64,000 nucleotides of DNA from positions 1 to 64,000 of the forward strand of contig JAIRXG010000010.1 of the NCBI GenBank assembly GCA_031268335.1, written 5' to 3'. The first letter of the stretch is position 1. Every line of letters starts with the position of its first letter. The stretch is from Campylobacteraceae bacterium (GTDB taxonomy: Bacteria; Campylobacterota; Campylobacteria; Campylobacterales; Campylobacteraceae). The position numbers and the translations under genes are program-made. A model generated the notes under the pieces. That model worked only from the letters and a program-made list of their open reading frames with translations. It did not search any database and was not told the DNA's origin. Shown here piece after piece: positions 31,741 to 42,321 of this stretch.

Positions 31741-33384
31741 ATGACATCGTCGCAAAATACTAAATATATATTTGTAACAGGCGGGGTTTTGAGTTCTCTT
31801 GGCAAAGGTATAGCGGCGGCAAGTTTAGCTACTCTTTTAAAACATATGGGACTCAGAGTAAGCATATTAAAAGCTGACCCTTATATAAATGTGGATCCGG
31901 GCACAATGAGTCCGCTTGAGCATGGAGAGGTTTTTGTAACGGACGACGGAGCGGAAACGGATTTGGATTTGGGGCATTATGAGCGATTTTTAGATGAAAA
32001 TTTGTCGCAAATAAATAATTTTACTACAGGCAGAGTCTATTTAAGTGTAATAGAAAAAGAGAGACGCGGCGACTATCTTGGCAAAACTATACAAGTGATA
32101 CCTCATATTGTAGGAGAGATAGTAGACAGGATAAAGAAAGCCGGCAGAAACAGAGACATACTCATCGTGGAGATAGGCGGCACAGTAGGCGATATAGAGG
32201 GACTTCCGTTTTTGGAAGCTATAAGGGCTTTAAGAAATGAGGTAGGTAGAAAAAGAGCTTACAATATACATCTTACGCTCATTCCATATATAAAAGTAGC
32301 CGGAGAACTCAAAACAAAACCGACACAGCATTCCGTTCAAGAGTTAAGACGCATAGGTATAACCCCGGATATGCTTATATGTAGAACCGAAATATCTTTG
32401 CCCAAAGAGCTTAAAAACAAATTGGCTTTTTCTTGCGGTGTAGAGAGAAACAGCGTTATAGAGTCTACAGATGCGCCAACTATATATCAAGTTCCGCTGA
32501 ATTTTTTGAAAGAGGATATTTTGACTCCTATCGCCGAAACTTTGGAACTTCAAAAGCAAAATCTTGATATGGAGATTTGGAATACTTTGGTAAAAAGAGT
32601 TATTGCTCCAAAAGATGAGATAACTATAGGATTTGTGGGAAAATATCTTGATTTGAAAGAGTCGTACAAATCTCTCACCGAATCTTTTATACATGCAGGC
32701 GCACATTTAGATGCGAAAGTAAATTTGAAATGGATAGACAGCGAATCAATAGAAGAGAATGGAGCCAACGGCGCACTGAGCGATGTAGACGGTATATTGG
32801 TTCCGGGAGGTTTTGGAACGAGAGGCATAGAAGGCAAGATAGCCGCTATAAAATATGCTAGAGAAAATCGAGTGCCGTATCTTGGTATTTGTCTTGGAAT
32901 GCAGCTTTCTATCATAGAGTTTTGCAGAAATATACTTAACTTGGAAGATGTAAACTCTACCGAATTTAACGCGGAGTGCAAAAACCCCGCCATATATCTG
33001 ATAGACGAATTTAACGACACTTCCGGCTTAAAGCAAGTTAGGACTTTTCAAAGCCCATTGGGCGGCACTATGAGACTGGGTTCTTATAGATGCAATACAA
33101 AAGAGGGTTCGCTTTTGAGGACGGTTTATAATGATAAAGCGCAAATAAGAGAGCGGCATCGCCATCGTTACGAGGCAAATCCGACTTATAGAAAAGCGAT
33201 GGAAGAAAATGGTTTTGAAGTTTGCGGCGAAAGCGACGGGCTGATTGAAGCAATGGAGCTTAAAGACCATCCTTGGTTTTTGGGAGTTCAATTTCATCCG
33301 GAATTTACATCCAGACTTACAAGTCCGAATGAGGTGATTTTGGCTTTTGCAAAAGCTTCTATGAAGCATAGAAAAAATGACTAA
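31741..33384 (+). CDS. pyrG: CTP synthase
   Basis: Makes CTP from UTP using glutamine and ATP. The 547 residues have an N-terminal synthetase domain ([33 protein letters not shown]) and a C-terminal class I glutamine amidotransferase domain. In the latter, the nucleophile Cys is in [10 protein letters not shown], the oxyanion glycine in VPGGFGTRG and the catalytic His-Pro-Glu in FHPEFTS. The end overlaps the recJ start by 8 bases, so the two are probably co-translated. Confidence 0.98.
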   Translation: MTSSQNTKYIFVTGGVLSSLGKGIAAASLATLLKHMGLRVSILKADPYINVDPGTMSPLEHGEVFVTDDGAETDLDLGHYERFLDENLSQINNFTTGRVYLSVIEKERRGDYLGKTIQVIPHIVGEIVDRIKKAGRNRDILIVEIGGTVGDIEGLPFLEAIRALRNEVGRKRAYNIHLTLIPYIKVAGELKTKPTQHSVQELRRIGITPDMLICRTEISLPKELKNKLAFSCGVERNSVIESTDAPTIYQVPLNFLKEDILTPIAETLELQKQNLDMEIWNTLVKRVIAPKDEITIGFVGKYLDLKESYKSLTESFIHAGAHLDAKVNLKWIDSESIEENGANGALSDVDGILVPGGFGTRGIEGKIAAIKYARENRVPYLGICLGMQLSIIEFCRNILNLEDVNSTEFNAECKNPAIYLIDEFNDTSGLKQVRTFQSPLGGTMRLGSYRCNTKEGSLLRTVYNDKAQIRERHRHRYEANPTYRKAMEENGFEVCGESDGLIEAMELKDHPWFLGVQFHPEFTSRLTSPNEVILAFAKASMKHRKND

Positions 33385-34960
33385 ATTAAATAAAGAGTCG
33401 ATTAGAGAACTTCTCAAAAAACGCTTTGAGAATGATTGCCATACAAAACTTTCTCTTATCCCCTCGCCATTTTTATTTAAAGATATCAAAAAGGCTGCCC
33501 TTCGCATAAAAGCAGCCATACAAAACAGTGAAAAAATAACGATAGTCGGTGATTATGATGTAGACGGCGTAGTATCTTCCGTCATTTTAAGTGAGTTTTT
33601 TGACGATTTTGGCATAAAGCACAGCGTTGAGATACCAAATCGTTTTTCGGATGGATACGGTTTAAATCCTCAAATTCTAGATAGAATACAAGCAGACGTT
33701 ATCATTACCGTTGACAACGGTATTTCGTCCGTTGAAGCGGCGCAAATTTGCAAAGAGCGAGGGATTGACCTCATCATTACGGATCATCATACTCCGCCCG
33801 TATTACTTCCGGATGCATATGCGATTGTAAATCCAAAACAAAAAGATTGCGAATTTCCAAATAGTGATATATGCGGCGCACAAGTCGCTTGGTATCTTGT
33901 CGCTGCAATAAAAGAGGTTTGCGGTTACGAATATGAACTTAGTAAGTTTTTGGACATGCTTTCGATTGCTATTGTTGCTGATATGATGGATTTGAAAGAT
34001 ATAAATCGCACGATGGTAAAAAGCGGGTTGAGACTTTTGAATTATTCAAATCGTCCCGCATTTGCGGCGATTAGAGAGGCTTTCAAAAAAGAGCATTTTG
34101 ATAGTGAAGACGTATCATTTTTAATCTCGCCGCTCTTGAATAGTTCGGGGCGAATGGAAGATGCGTTATTTTCTTACGGATTTTTAAAATCGTCTTCAAA
34201 AAGAGAAGCTTTAGCGCGCCTTGAAGAGATAATAGGCATAAATGAACGCAGAAAAGAAGAAGAAAAAGCATTGCTTGAAATATCGCTGAAGCTTGTAAAC
34301 GAAGATGATAATATCATTGTTATTTGGGGCGAAGAGTGGCATGAGGGGGTTGTTGGCATAGTTGCTTCAAGACTTACGAAAAGATTTAAAAAACCGTCCA
34401 TTGTTTTTTCGCTCAAAGGTAATTATGCTAAAGGGAGCGCTAGAAGTATCACAGGCGTTGATATACTCTCCTTGATTACGGAACAGTCTGATTTGTTACT
34501 TGGATTTGGAGGGCATTTTGGAGCTGCCGGCGTGCTTATCTTAAAAGACAATATGGAGATTTTTAAAAAGCAAATAAATGAAAGTATAAAAAATTTATGC
34601 CTAAAAGAGCATACTGCGCTTGATGACAGTTTTGGCGAGATAGAACCGGAAGCAATAGATTTTGAATTATTGGATATTTTGGAAGATTACGGACCTTACG
34701 GACAAAAAAATCCAAAGCCGTTATTTACGTTGAAAAATATGACCGTTAAAGTCGTAAAATCTGTGGGCAAAGATGGACGGCATAAAAAGCTTATTTTGCG
34801 CTCAAACGATAATAGGCATATAGAATCCTTGTTTTTTAACTGTTCGCAAGATATAAAAAAAGGCGATATTGTGGATATAGTTTTCAGCATCTCAAAGAAT
34901 AATTTTAGAGGATTGATAACCCCGCAACTAATGATAAAAGAGATATTGGAGATTAGATAG
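33377..34960 (+). CDS. recJ: Single-stranded-DNA-specific exonuclease RecJ
   Basis: A 5'-3' single-strand exonuclease for recombination and repair. The 527 residues carry the DHH-family motifs [20 protein letters not shown] and ITDHHTPP, and the DHHA1 domain with [11 protein letters not shown]. The C-terminal OB-fold region ([11 protein letters not shown]) is present. It overlaps pyrG by 8 bases. The shorter length compared with E. coli RecJ (577) is usual for this phylum, as far as I know. Confidence 0.95.
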   Translation: MTKLNKESIRELLKKRFENDCHTKLSLIPSPFLFKDIKKAALRIKAAIQNSEKITIVGDYDVDGVVSSVILSEFFDDFGIKHSVEIPNRFSDGYGLNPQILDRIQADVIITVDNGISSVEAAQICKERGIDLIITDHHTPPVLLPDAYAIVNPKQKDCEFPNSDICGAQVAWYLVAAIKEVCGYEYELSKFLDMLSIAIVADMMDLKDINRTMVKSGLRLLNYSNRPAFAAIREAFKKEHFDSEDVSFLISPLLNSSGRMEDALFSYGFLKSSSKREALARLEEIIGINERRKEEEKALLEISLKLVNEDDNIIVIWGEEWHEGVVGIVASRLTKRFKKPSIVFSLKGNYAKGSARSITGVDILSLITEQSDLLLGFGGHFGAAGVLILKDNMEIFKKQINESIKNLCLKEHTALDDSFGEIEPEAIDFELLDILEDYGPYGQKNPKPLFTLKNMTVKVVKSVGKDGRHKKLILRSNDNRHIESLFFNCSQDIKKGDIVDIVFSISKNNFRGLITPQLMIKEILEIR

Positions 34961-35337
34961 GTTGGTATCGTTTGATTGTTTAATCGGTCGATTTAAATAA
35001 ATTCAACTATATTTTATCTGTTAGTCTTTATCAAAATGCCAATAAACTTATCATCCATAGTAATTTCATTCGGACTTAAAATGGCAATCGTAGCCCTTTT
35101 AGTTTATCCCAAGTAACGACTTTAAAAGAGTATTTTTAATGTTGATGCTACTTTGCTGACATTAAAAATAGCGTACAGAAGCTATCTTTTGGTAGTTTTT
35201 CGAAGTTGTCGGCGATAAATACCCTACATGTAAGAAGCGATTTAATAAAATCACAGGCCAAAACGATTATTACCGCAAATAATTTTAACACTAAAAACGA
35301 TTGTTAAAACAAGTAACACCTTGTTAGTTTGTCGATT
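34961..35337. other. Intergenic region between convergent recJ and pcm
   Basis: No ORF of note. It holds one TACATGTA (35225-35232). A short inverted repeat (AATGTT/GACATTAAAAATA against TATTTTTAATGTTG at 35130-35170) could form a hairpin serving as a shared terminator. The words ATCACAGGCCAAAAC here and ATAACAGGCCAAACAC near 50215 are similar, but the likeness does not extend. Confidence 0.4.
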
Positions 35338-36024
35338 TTATCTGCTTGTGCCATCCAATATCGGCACAAACAAACACTCTTCCAAAGTCTTTATCCTTAT
35401 GCCGTTTTTTGTCTTTATAAATTGCGTGATTAGTTGCGAGATGCTCTGTTCAGAAGATTTTTGAGAGGGTTTAACGGGAACTTCCATAGGCGCTACCAAA
35501 ATCCCGTTTTCTTTAAGTTGTTCAAATAAAACTTCGGGTACTTTTTCGGTTGAAGCAGACAAAAGTATTCTGTCAAACGGTGCATAATCTCTCCAACCTC
35601 TCTGTCCGTCGTCAAACCTTGCATGTATATTTGAAATTCCAAGCATTTTGAAACATTTTTTGGCTTCCAAAAGCAGAGGCTCAATCCTCTCTATAGTAAA
35701 AACTCTCCTGATAAGCTTTGATAAAATTGCCGCTTGATATCCGCTTCCGCAGCCAACCTCCAGCACGGAATCCGTATCCTTGTCTATCTCTAACGCTAAA
35801 GTCATCTTCGCGACTGTTAAAGGCGAACTTATCCATTGATTTTGTGACAAAGGAAGCGGGTCGAGCTTATAAGCTTGATGCCTAAAGCCTTTAGGGGTAA
35901 AAAGCTCCCTTTCTATACTCACAAAAGCATTATACAAATTCTTGTCAATTTGTACTTGAGCGGATATTTCATCCGCCAATTTTTGACATTTTTGCATTAT
36001 TATCTTTGAATTAAATTCGCTCAT
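35338..36024 (-). CDS. pcm: Protein-L-isoaspartate O-methyltransferase
   Basis: Repairs isoaspartyl damage in proteins using SAM. The ATG at 36024 (MSEFNSK) is chosen because AAGG lies eight bases upstream; a GTG three codons earlier is possible. About 228 residues with the family's RELFTPKGFRHQAY, the SAM motif VLEVGCGSGYQAAIL and ISSPLTVAKMTLAL. The C-terminus is ~20 residues longer than the shortest family members (KSSEQSISQLITQF). It follows nrdB by 23 bases in the SulP-nrdB-pcm run. Confidence 0.93.
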   Translation of the reverse strand: MSEFNSKIIMQKCQKLADEISAQVQIDKNLYNAFVSIERELFTPKGFRHQAYKLDPLPLSQNQWISSPLTVAKMTLALEIDKDTDSVLEVGCGSGYQAAILSKLIRRVFTIERIEPLLLEAKKCFKMLGISNIHARFDDGQRGWRDYAPFDRILLSASTEKVPEVLFEQLKENGILVAPMEVPVKPSQKSSEQSISQLITQFIKTKNGIRIKTLEECLFVPILDGTSR

Positions 36025-36047
36025 TATTTGCACCTTTATGCAAAAAT

Positions 36048-37070
36048 CTAAAAATCGTCAAAGGATAAGCTTCCTTTGCTGTAGTTACTTACGTTTCCTT
36101 CAAAAAAGTTTGTTTTTTGGTCGTTAAAGCGCGAAAAATCATCCACCCATTTTATCGGATGCGTTGCATTGTATAGCTTTTCAAATCCAACGGCTTTGAG
36201 TCTTTCGTCTATTAAGTATTGTATATATTGTTCTATGATGTCGTCGGTGAAGCCCATGATTTGATTTTGAGTGATGTATTTACCCCACTCTATCTCTAAT
36301 GCACCTGCAGTTTTGAACATATCATAGACTTTATCTTTAAGCTCTTTTGTAAAAAGGTTGGGGCGTTCTTTTTGAGTACTGTTTATCATATTTTGGAAAA
36401 GCAGTAAATGGGTTATTTCATCTCGTTGAATAAATCTTATCATTTGCGCACTTCCAAGCATTTTGCCCGCTCTTGCTAAAGAGTATACGGAGGCGAATCC
36501 TGAGTAAAAATAAAGCCCTTCCAATATCTGATTTGCAAACATTGCAAGCACTATCTTCTCTTCAGTTACATTGCCTGCCAATTGCTCGTATACGCTTGAG
36601 ATATAATCGTTTTTTTTGCGCAAAACTTCATCATGTTTTTCCATCTCATATATTAAATCGGTATTATCGCATATTGCTTCCGCCATAACGGCATAAGATT
36701 TGGAGTGGTTTGCTTCTTCGTATGCTTGACGCGCAAGACAGGCATTGACTTCGGGGGCTGTGATGTAGGGATTAATATTGTCAGCCAAATTGTTTGTTTG
36801 AAAACTATCCATACTGATTAGTTGTGACCAGACAAGGTCGTACATACGCTTTTCGGAAGCGGTAAGATTTTTGTTATAGTCCACCACATCATTTGTCGTA
36901 TCAACTTCACGAGGAAACCAAGTGTTTGCTTCCATAACATCCCAAAGTTTTAACGCCCATGTATATTTTGCTTTTGTGAAGTTCAAAATTCCATGCGGAT
37001 TGCCGCCAAAAATTTTACGGTTGTTTAAATCTTCATTTGAATTTGGATTGTATATGTGTTTTCTTTGCAT
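36048..37070 (-). CDS. nrdB: Class I ribonucleotide reductase, small (radical) subunit
   Basis: Houses the di-metal/tyrosyl-radical cofactor that starts catalysis in NrdA. The 340 residues contain the ligand helices [12 protein letters not shown] (Glu-x-x-His) and [10 protein letters not shown] (Glu-x-x-His), and the C-terminal peptide ends GSLSFDDF, the tail that docks on NrdA. It is not next to nrdA (19 kb away) but lies 15 bases downstream of a SulP transporter gene. Confidence 0.97.
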   Translation of the reverse strand: MQRKHIYNPNSNEDLNNRKIFGGNPHGILNFTKAKYTWALKLWDVMEANTWFPREVDTTNDVVDYNKNLTASEKRMYDLVWSQLISMDSFQTNNLADNINPYITAPEVNACLARQAYEEANHSKSYAVMAEAICDNTDLIYEMEKHDEVLRKKNDYISSVYEQLAGNVTEEKIVLAMFANQILEGLYFYSGFASVYSLARAGKMLGSAQMIRFIQRDEITHLLLFQNMINSTQKERPNLFTKELKDKVYDMFKTAGALEIEWGKYITQNQIMGFTDDIIEQYIQYLIDERLKAVGFEKLYNATHPIKWVDDFSRFNDQKTNFFEGNVSNYSKGSLSFDDF

Positions 37071-37085
37071 TATAGCCCTTTAATT

Positions 37086-38792
37086 TTAGTGATTTGAAAT
37101 ATTATACTCTAAAACTTCTGAGGCGCGGATGAGTGCGTTATCAATATGATTTGTGATATTATGCGCGCCTAAAAGTTTATCCATCCCTTTTTTGACAAGT
37201 CTCTTTTTTATCTCTTTTGATACTCCCGAGAGTATTAAAACGGTATTTTTGGTTTTGCACATGTCGTAAAATTCTTCCAGCGCATGATATCCCGTCTCAT
37301 CTATCATCGGCACTTTTCTCATTCTTAGTATAAAGACTTTAGGCGGAGTTGAAACTACATCCAACACCCCTTTTAATTTATCTGCGATGCCAAAGAAAAA
37401 AGGACCTCCTATCTCGTAAACTTCAACGCCTTCGGGTACATGTTTTTTGGATAAAGCATCGGCATCGTCAAGCTCCTCGTCATAATTTACCGCGTCAAAA
37501 TCCAAATCTTTTATAGCGGCTTTTTTATCTGTTATCTGTGTTACGTCTATCATTCGCTTGATAAATAATAACGCTGCCATCATTATTCCCGTTTGAACGC
37601 CCATATTTAAATCTATGAACACAGTCAATGAAAATGTAGTTACAAGCACTATAGCATCGTGTCTTTCGGAATTTAAAAGTATTGATTTAAAGTGATGGAA
37701 TTCGCTCATATTCCAAGCGACTATCACAAGTATAGCCGATAAAGCGCAAAGTGGAATAAGTAGTATGAGAGACGATAAAAAGAACATAAAAGCTAATAAA
37801 AATAGAGCGTGAAACATACCGGCAAGCGGACTAAATGCTCCGGCTTTGATATTTGTTACGGTTCTTGCTATTGCTCCTGTGGCTGCTATTCCGCCGAAGA
37901 TTATGGATAAAATATTGGCAGAACCTTGAGCCACCAATTCTTTGTTCGAGTGGTGTCTATCGCCCGTCATTCCATCTGCTACAACTGCCGACAAGAGTGA
38001 CTCTATGGCTCCTAAAATAGCGATGGTTACGGCGTCTGGAAATACGGCTCTAATTTTTTCAAGCGAAAATATGGGTAGAGCAGGGCTTGGCAACATATTT
38101 GGGATACTTTCAAACTTACTTCCTATCGTATCAACCGGCAAATTAAAAAGAGTTACTATAATGGACAAAACGATAATGACAACTATGGGACCTGGAATCT
38201 TTGGACAAAAACGCTTACATGCAAGAATAATAAAAATTCCAAAAACACCAAGAGCGAGTGAAATAAACGAAATATCTTTAATGAATGCGCCGTAAGTTTT
38301 TACCTGTTCCACAAAATCCGCAGGCATAGAGTCTATAGGAAGTCCCAAAAAATCCTTGATTTGCGAAGTAAATATGATAAGCGCGATACCTGTGGTAAAT
38401 CCTACGGTAACAGGATACGGGATAAATTTGATGATATTTCCAAGCCTAAAAAATCCCATAAACATAAGCATAATACCGGCCAAAAAAACAGCCATCACAA
38501 GACCGTCATAACCGTGTTTAAGCATTATCGCATAAAGTACGACGACAAAAGCGCCGGTAGGTCCGCCTATTTGATATTTGCTTCCACCGAAAGCGGAAAT
38601 AATAAACCCTGCGACTATGGCGGTAAAAAGTCCTCTCTCAGGTTCTACTCCGCTTGCTATAGCAAAAGCCATCGCGAGCGGCAATGCAACAATCGCAACG
38701 GTAACGCCTGCCATCAAATCAGCTGTGAACATATTCGGTTTGTAATTTTTAAATACCATTACGCTTCTTGGCAGATATTGCGTAAATTTCAT
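37086..38792 (-). CDS. SulP-family inorganic anion transporter with STAS domain
   Basis: A 568-residue inner-membrane protein with roughly 10-12 hydrophobic segments up to ~residue 425 and a C-terminal STAS domain (~445-560, VFILRMRKVPMIDETGYHAL). The SulP signature region near the N-terminus is GVTVAIVALPLAMAFAIASG, followed by FGGSKYQIGGPTGAFVVVL. SulP members carry sulfate, bicarbonate or other anions; the substrate is not evident. It heads a minus-strand run with nrdB and pcm. Confidence 0.93.
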   Translation of the reverse strand: MKFTQYLPRSVMVFKNYKPNMFTADLMAGVTVAIVALPLAMAFAIASGVEPERGLFTAIVAGFIISAFGGSKYQIGGPTGAFVVVLYAIMLKHGYDGLVMAVFLAGIMLMFMGFFRLGNIIKFIPYPVTVGFTTGIALIIFTSQIKDFLGLPIDSMPADFVEQVKTYGAFIKDISFISLALGVFGIFIILACKRFCPKIPGPIVVIIVLSIIVTLFNLPVDTIGSKFESIPNMLPSPALPIFSLEKIRAVFPDAVTIAILGAIESLLSAVVADGMTGDRHHSNKELVAQGSANILSIIFGGIAATGAIARTVTNIKAGAFSPLAGMFHALFLLAFMFFLSSLILLIPLCALSAILVIVAWNMSEFHHFKSILLNSERHDAIVLVTTFSLTVFIDLNMGVQTGIMMAALLFIKRMIDVTQITDKKAAIKDLDFDAVNYDEELDDADALSKKHVPEGVEVYEIGGPFFFGIADKLKGVLDVVSTPPKVFILRMRKVPMIDETGYHALEEFYDMCKTKNTVLILSGVSKEIKKRLVKKGMDKLLGAHNITNHIDNALIRASEVLEYNISNH

Positions 38793-39190
38793 GAAAACCC
38801 CTATTAGTAATAAAAATCAAATTCTACTGTTAAAAAATTAAAAATTCAAGGATTTTAATAAAAATCTTGAAATACATGCAGCCTGATTTATGCCAAACAA
38901 AAACAATAACAAGTTATTTTAAAATAATGTTAAATATCACATTTAATTATACAAGAAGAGTTTTGGTAGATTGTTTAACATTGATGAAAATTGTCAAGCA
39001 AAAACCGTTTTATTTTTAATTGCGGCACAAAAAACAGACAATGAAAATATCGCTAATTATCGGTGGCATCTTGTATCCAAATAAAAAAACAAAATAGATT
39101 TTTATATCAAACTAACATAATTTTTTATGCGATATGAAATCTCTTTTTGATATTGTTGCGAACATAAAGCGCTTAATTTAATGAGTTAAA
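38793..39190. other. Intergenic region with one short protein-like frame
   Basis: No clear gene. On the plus strand, TTG 38971 opens a 37-codon frame to a stop at 39082, reading FNIDENCQAKTVLFLIAAQ then KTDNENIANYRWHLVSK. The composition is protein-like, but there is no good ribosome-binding site and no family, so it may be a remnant of a lost gene or chance. Confidence 0.3.
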
Positions 39191-40399
39191 TTACGCACTT
39201 GTATTTTGTTGCGAAAAATACTCATCTATAGCAATCGCTACTCGTTTTGAAAAACTAACCGCCTCAACTACTGTTCTTGCTCCGGTTACCACGTCTCCAG
39301 ATGCAAATATGCCTTGTTGTGTCGTTCTGCCAGATTCATCAGTTACAATCAATCCCCTTTCATTTACGTCTATGCCTTTATTGTTTGAGACTATTAAATC
39401 TCTCGGGTTTTGACTGACCGCTATCAGAATAGAATCCGCTTTCAAAAAACCATCCTCGCCAACCTCATTGCTCAAACGATATTTAAGACCGTTAGCGCAT
39501 AGTTCCAGAGGCTCTTTGTAAAATTCAAAACGCACGCCGTCAATTTTAGCACATTCTATCTCATGCTTTTCGGCAGGCATATCCTCAAGCCCTTTTCTGT
39601 ATACTACCGTTACATTTTTAGAGCCGCTTCTTGCCGCAGTTCTTGCTACGTCCATAGCAACGTTTCCCGCTCCCAACACAATCACATTATCGCCCAAATG
39701 GTAAGCAGACGGGGTTTTTAGATAATCAATCGCAAAGTGTACATTTCCTAAACTTTCACCCTTGATATTAAGTTTTTTTGGCGACCAAACTCCCGTACTT
39801 ATAAAAATAGCACCAAAACCGTCTCTAAACAATTCGTCTATTTTGATATTTTTACCTATCAGCGTATGGGGTCTAATGGCTACGCCAAGCTCCTTTAGTC
39901 TCTTTTCGAAAGTATCCAATATGCTTTTTTCAAGTCTAAAGTTTGGTATCCCATATCTTAAGACTCCCCCGATTTTGTCGTTTTCGTCGTACATTGTTAT
40001 ACCATAACCTTTTTGCGCCATTATAATGGCAAGTGAAATTCCGGCAGGTCCGCTTCCCACGATAGCTATATTTTTTCCGTTAAATGCCGGTTTTTCAAAG
40101 GTTTTATCTCTAATATATCTATCGGAAATATGGTTTTCTATCTCTCCTACGCTAACAGGCGTGAATTTTTTATTTAAAATGCAATGCCCCTCGCAGTGTT
40201 TTTCGTGCGGACAGACAATAGAACAGATAGACGAGAGAGGATTATTGCTAAATAGCATATCGCCGGCTTTTGTTATCTCTCCTGCCAAAAATAGCTTTAT
40301 CATTTCGGCAATAGGCGTGTTCACAGGACAGCCTTTTTGACAGGATGGCTTTTTGCAACCAAGGCAAGTTTTGGCTAAGTCTATAATATTTTTATGCAT
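39191..40399 (-). CDS. GltD-like NAD(P)-dependent flavoprotein with N-terminal Fe-S cysteines
   Basis: A 402-residue protein of the glutamate-synthase small-subunit family. The N-terminal ~90 residues hold two cysteine clusters (CLGCKKPSCQKGCPVN and CSIVCPHEKHCEGHC), the pattern of two [4Fe-4S] clusters in GltD-type proteins. Then follow an FAD motif (AIVGSGPAGISLAII), a second nucleotide motif (VIVLGAGNVAMDVARTA) and a C-terminal FASGDVVTGARTVVEA. No gltB partner or NfnA-like subunit is adjacent, so it may serve as an electron-transfer subunit for another oxidoreductase. Substrate unknown. Confidence 0.85.
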   Translation of the reverse strand: MHKNIIDLAKTCLGCKKPSCQKGCPVNTPIAEMIKLFLAGEITKAGDMLFSNNPLSSICSIVCPHEKHCEGHCILNKKFTPVSVGEIENHISDRYIRDKTFEKPAFNGKNIAIVGSGPAGISLAIIMAQKGYGITMYDENDKIGGVLRYGIPNFRLEKSILDTFEKRLKELGVAIRPHTLIGKNIKIDELFRDGFGAIFISTGVWSPKKLNIKGESLGNVHFAIDYLKTPSAYHLGDNVIVLGAGNVAMDVARTAARSGSKNVTVVYRKGLEDMPAEKHEIECAKIDGVRFEFYKEPLELCANGLKYRLSNEVGEDGFLKADSILIAVSQNPRDLIVSNNKGIDVNERGLIVTDESGRTTQQGIFASGDVVTGARTVVEAVSFSKRVAIAIDEYFSQQNTSA

Positions 40400-40611
40400 T
40401 TTAATCCCATTATTTTCTTATGCGGATTTTATTATATCCTTAAAAATATAAAGTTGAATCTAAATAAAAAGCCTTAATGGTATTTTTTATTTTATGCAAA
40501 TAAATTTGTTGCTTTTTGATACTAAAAAGGCAAAATGCTTTTAAATAATTCTAACGAAGTTTATTTTGCTGCAGGTTTATCATTCGGCACAGCTTTGATC
40601 TACATAAAAGG

Positions 40612-41463
40612 TTATTTATACAACAATTTACAAATCAAATCCTGACGCTCATGCAGATTTTTAGCAAGATTACCAAAGCCTGAAATCCACCCTTTTTTCA
40701 TTGAGGTAAAGTATAGATTTTTACTGCATGCTAGAATAAATAGGTCTGTAAGTGTATTGATGTTTGTCTGAAACCTGTCAAGTTTTTTGTTTGTATGTAA
40801 TGGCTTTCCTTTTGTGTTGGGGATGTTTGTAACTATTTGAAGTCTGTCTCCCCAAAGTTTTTTTGCATAAGTTTGACACTCGTAACTATCCGTACAAAGT
40901 ACAATTTTTTCATTTAATTTATCATTAATTTGCGCAAAAATTTTTTTATAATCTGTTTTATAGTCGGAGTTTCGCACATGTATGGCATCATATTCGCCAA
41001 GAGAGTCAACGATAGTGCGAATATGTGTTTTAATATTATCTTTAAGCGATAGCTTTTCAAGCATCAAGATGGATCTACTTCCTCCTCCACTCTCCTCGTA
41101 TATTAAAATCCGGTCGTCATAATCTTTTGAAAAATCAAATACGACTTGCGTATTAAATGAACCGTTGATGATTATTTTCAATTTTTTACGATCGAACTCC
41201 TCGCATCCAAGAGATAGTATATGCGAGAGATTCAAAAATACCCCTTCGGGCGCGATGAAATATTTATCAAAATCGTCCAAAAATCCGGAACGGCTAGTGT
41301 CTATGTATAAAAGTCTATTATGCGATTTTGCATATTCGTAGCATTTTTCAATTCTTACAAGCATATCGTTAAATCCGCCGTGCGGTCTACAAATAACTAT
41401 TTTTTTATTCAAAGTCGTTACAGACAATTTTTTATAAAAATATTTAATATGAACATTAAACAA
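40612..41463 (-). CDS. Fucosyltransferase-like glycosyltransferase (HxRxxD type)
   Basis: A 283-residue protein without signal or membrane segment. IHVRNSDYKTDY (His162) matches the H-x-R-x-x-D-(Y) sugar-nucleotide-binding motif of alpha-1,2/1,6- and O-fucosyltransferases. ICRPHGGFNDML near the start resembles their N-terminal G-G-x-x-N/D loop, and VLCTDSYECQTYAKKLWG resembles the later donor-binding strand. Donor and acceptor are inferred at family level only. The TTG start at 41463 has a weak GAGA. It stands alone, not in a polysaccharide cluster, which suggests either a lone surface-glycan modifier or horizontal gain. Confidence 0.65.
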   Translation of the reverse strand: MFNVHIKYFYKKLSVTTLNKKIVICRPHGGFNDMLVRIEKCYEYAKSHNRLLYIDTSRSGFLDDFDKYFIAPEGVFLNLSHILSLGCEEFDRKKLKIIINGSFNTQVVFDFSKDYDDRILIYEESGGGSRSILMLEKLSLKDNIKTHIRTIVDSLGEYDAIHVRNSDYKTDYKKIFAQINDKLNEKIVLCTDSYECQTYAKKLWGDRLQIVTNIPNTKGKPLHTNKKLDRFQTNINTLTDLFILACSKNLYFTSMKKGWISGFGNLAKNLHERQDLICKLLYK

Positions 41464-41593
41464 TCTATCTCTAAAATTTTGCCTTTTTACTTTAATTGGT
41501 ATAAGTTCAGCAAGAATACGGATAAAGAAATTTGGTATTTTTTAGAGGTATTTTGCATAGATTGCTGTAAAAATCAATTTCACTAACTGTTTT

Positions 41594-42295
41594 CTAATTT
41601 CTAAACTCAATTTTTATTTTGTCTGATAACAAGTTTTTGTCAAAAATTTTTATAGGATTTTGCATTTTTCCTAAAGTTTGTTCTACATGTAGGTATTTTT
41701 GCAGATAATAAATACCACTATAACCATTTTCAAGCAAAATGTCGGATATTTCGTTTATTGCATGTTCGTTTAGGATATCTATGTGTACGGTGGTGCGAAC
41801 CTCAAATGATATGTCGTTTGATTGCAAAATTTGCAGCGAATCAATAAGAGCATCATAAAAATTCGAGAACGTAATACTTTTGAATAGAGTTTTAGGGGCT
41901 TTAAAATCAAGCGATACAAAATCTATTAAGTTTTGTTTTATAAGTTGCTTTAAGACGTTTGGATTACTGCCGTTTGTATCAAGTTTTATTTTAAATCCAA
42001 GTCCTTTTATCTTAATGCACAAATCGACCAATTTTTTATAAAGAGTACACTCTCCGCCGCTCAAAACCACGCCTTCAAGATGTTTTGCTCTTTTTTGCAA
42101 AAACTCTAAAAGCTCTTCTTCGCTTTTTTTACCTTTCCCCAAAACTATATGCGGATTGTAGCAGTAAGAACAACGCATATTGCATCCCGCAAACCAAACA
42201 ATACATGCCAAATGATTTGGGTAATCAAGCATAGTAAAAGGCGTTATGTCAAAAATGGATTTGGCAACCTCTTTGCAATTTTTAACCAATGACAA
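41594..42295 (-). CDS. nrdG: Anaerobic ribonucleotide reductase activating enzyme (NrdG)
   Basis: A radical-SAM enzyme that makes the glycyl radical on class III RNR. The CxxxCxxC cluster site is FAGCNMRCSYCYNPHIVLG, followed by LSGGECTL. At 233 residues it is the longer type (NrdG2-like) rather than the 150-residue E. coli type. Start TTG 42295 (MSLVKNC) is 27 bases after the stop of the small glycyl-radical ORF, so the order is nrdD, glycyl-radical ORF, nrdG. A TACATGTA (41684-41691) reads Leu-His-Val. Confidence 0.93.
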   Translation of the reverse strand: MSLVKNCKEVAKSIFDITPFTMLDYPNHLACIVWFAGCNMRCSYCYNPHIVLGKGKKSEEELLEFLQKRAKHLEGVVLSGGECTLYKKLVDLCIKIKGLGFKIKLDTNGSNPNVLKQLIKQNLIDFVSLDFKAPKTLFKSITFSNFYDALIDSLQILQSNDISFEVRTTVHIDILNEHAINEISDILLENGYSGIYYLQKYLHVEQTLGKMQNPIKIFDKNLLSDKIKIEFRN

Positions 42296-42321
42296 CTATC
42301 TTTATTCGGATATATTTAAAC

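Noticed and set aside
41451..41586. Plus-strand frame reading SISKILPFYFNWYKFSK opposite and upstream of the fucosyltransferase-like gene
   Set aside because: Reasonable composition but no ribosome-binding site, and it overlaps the start region of the opposite gene; evidence too thin to call.
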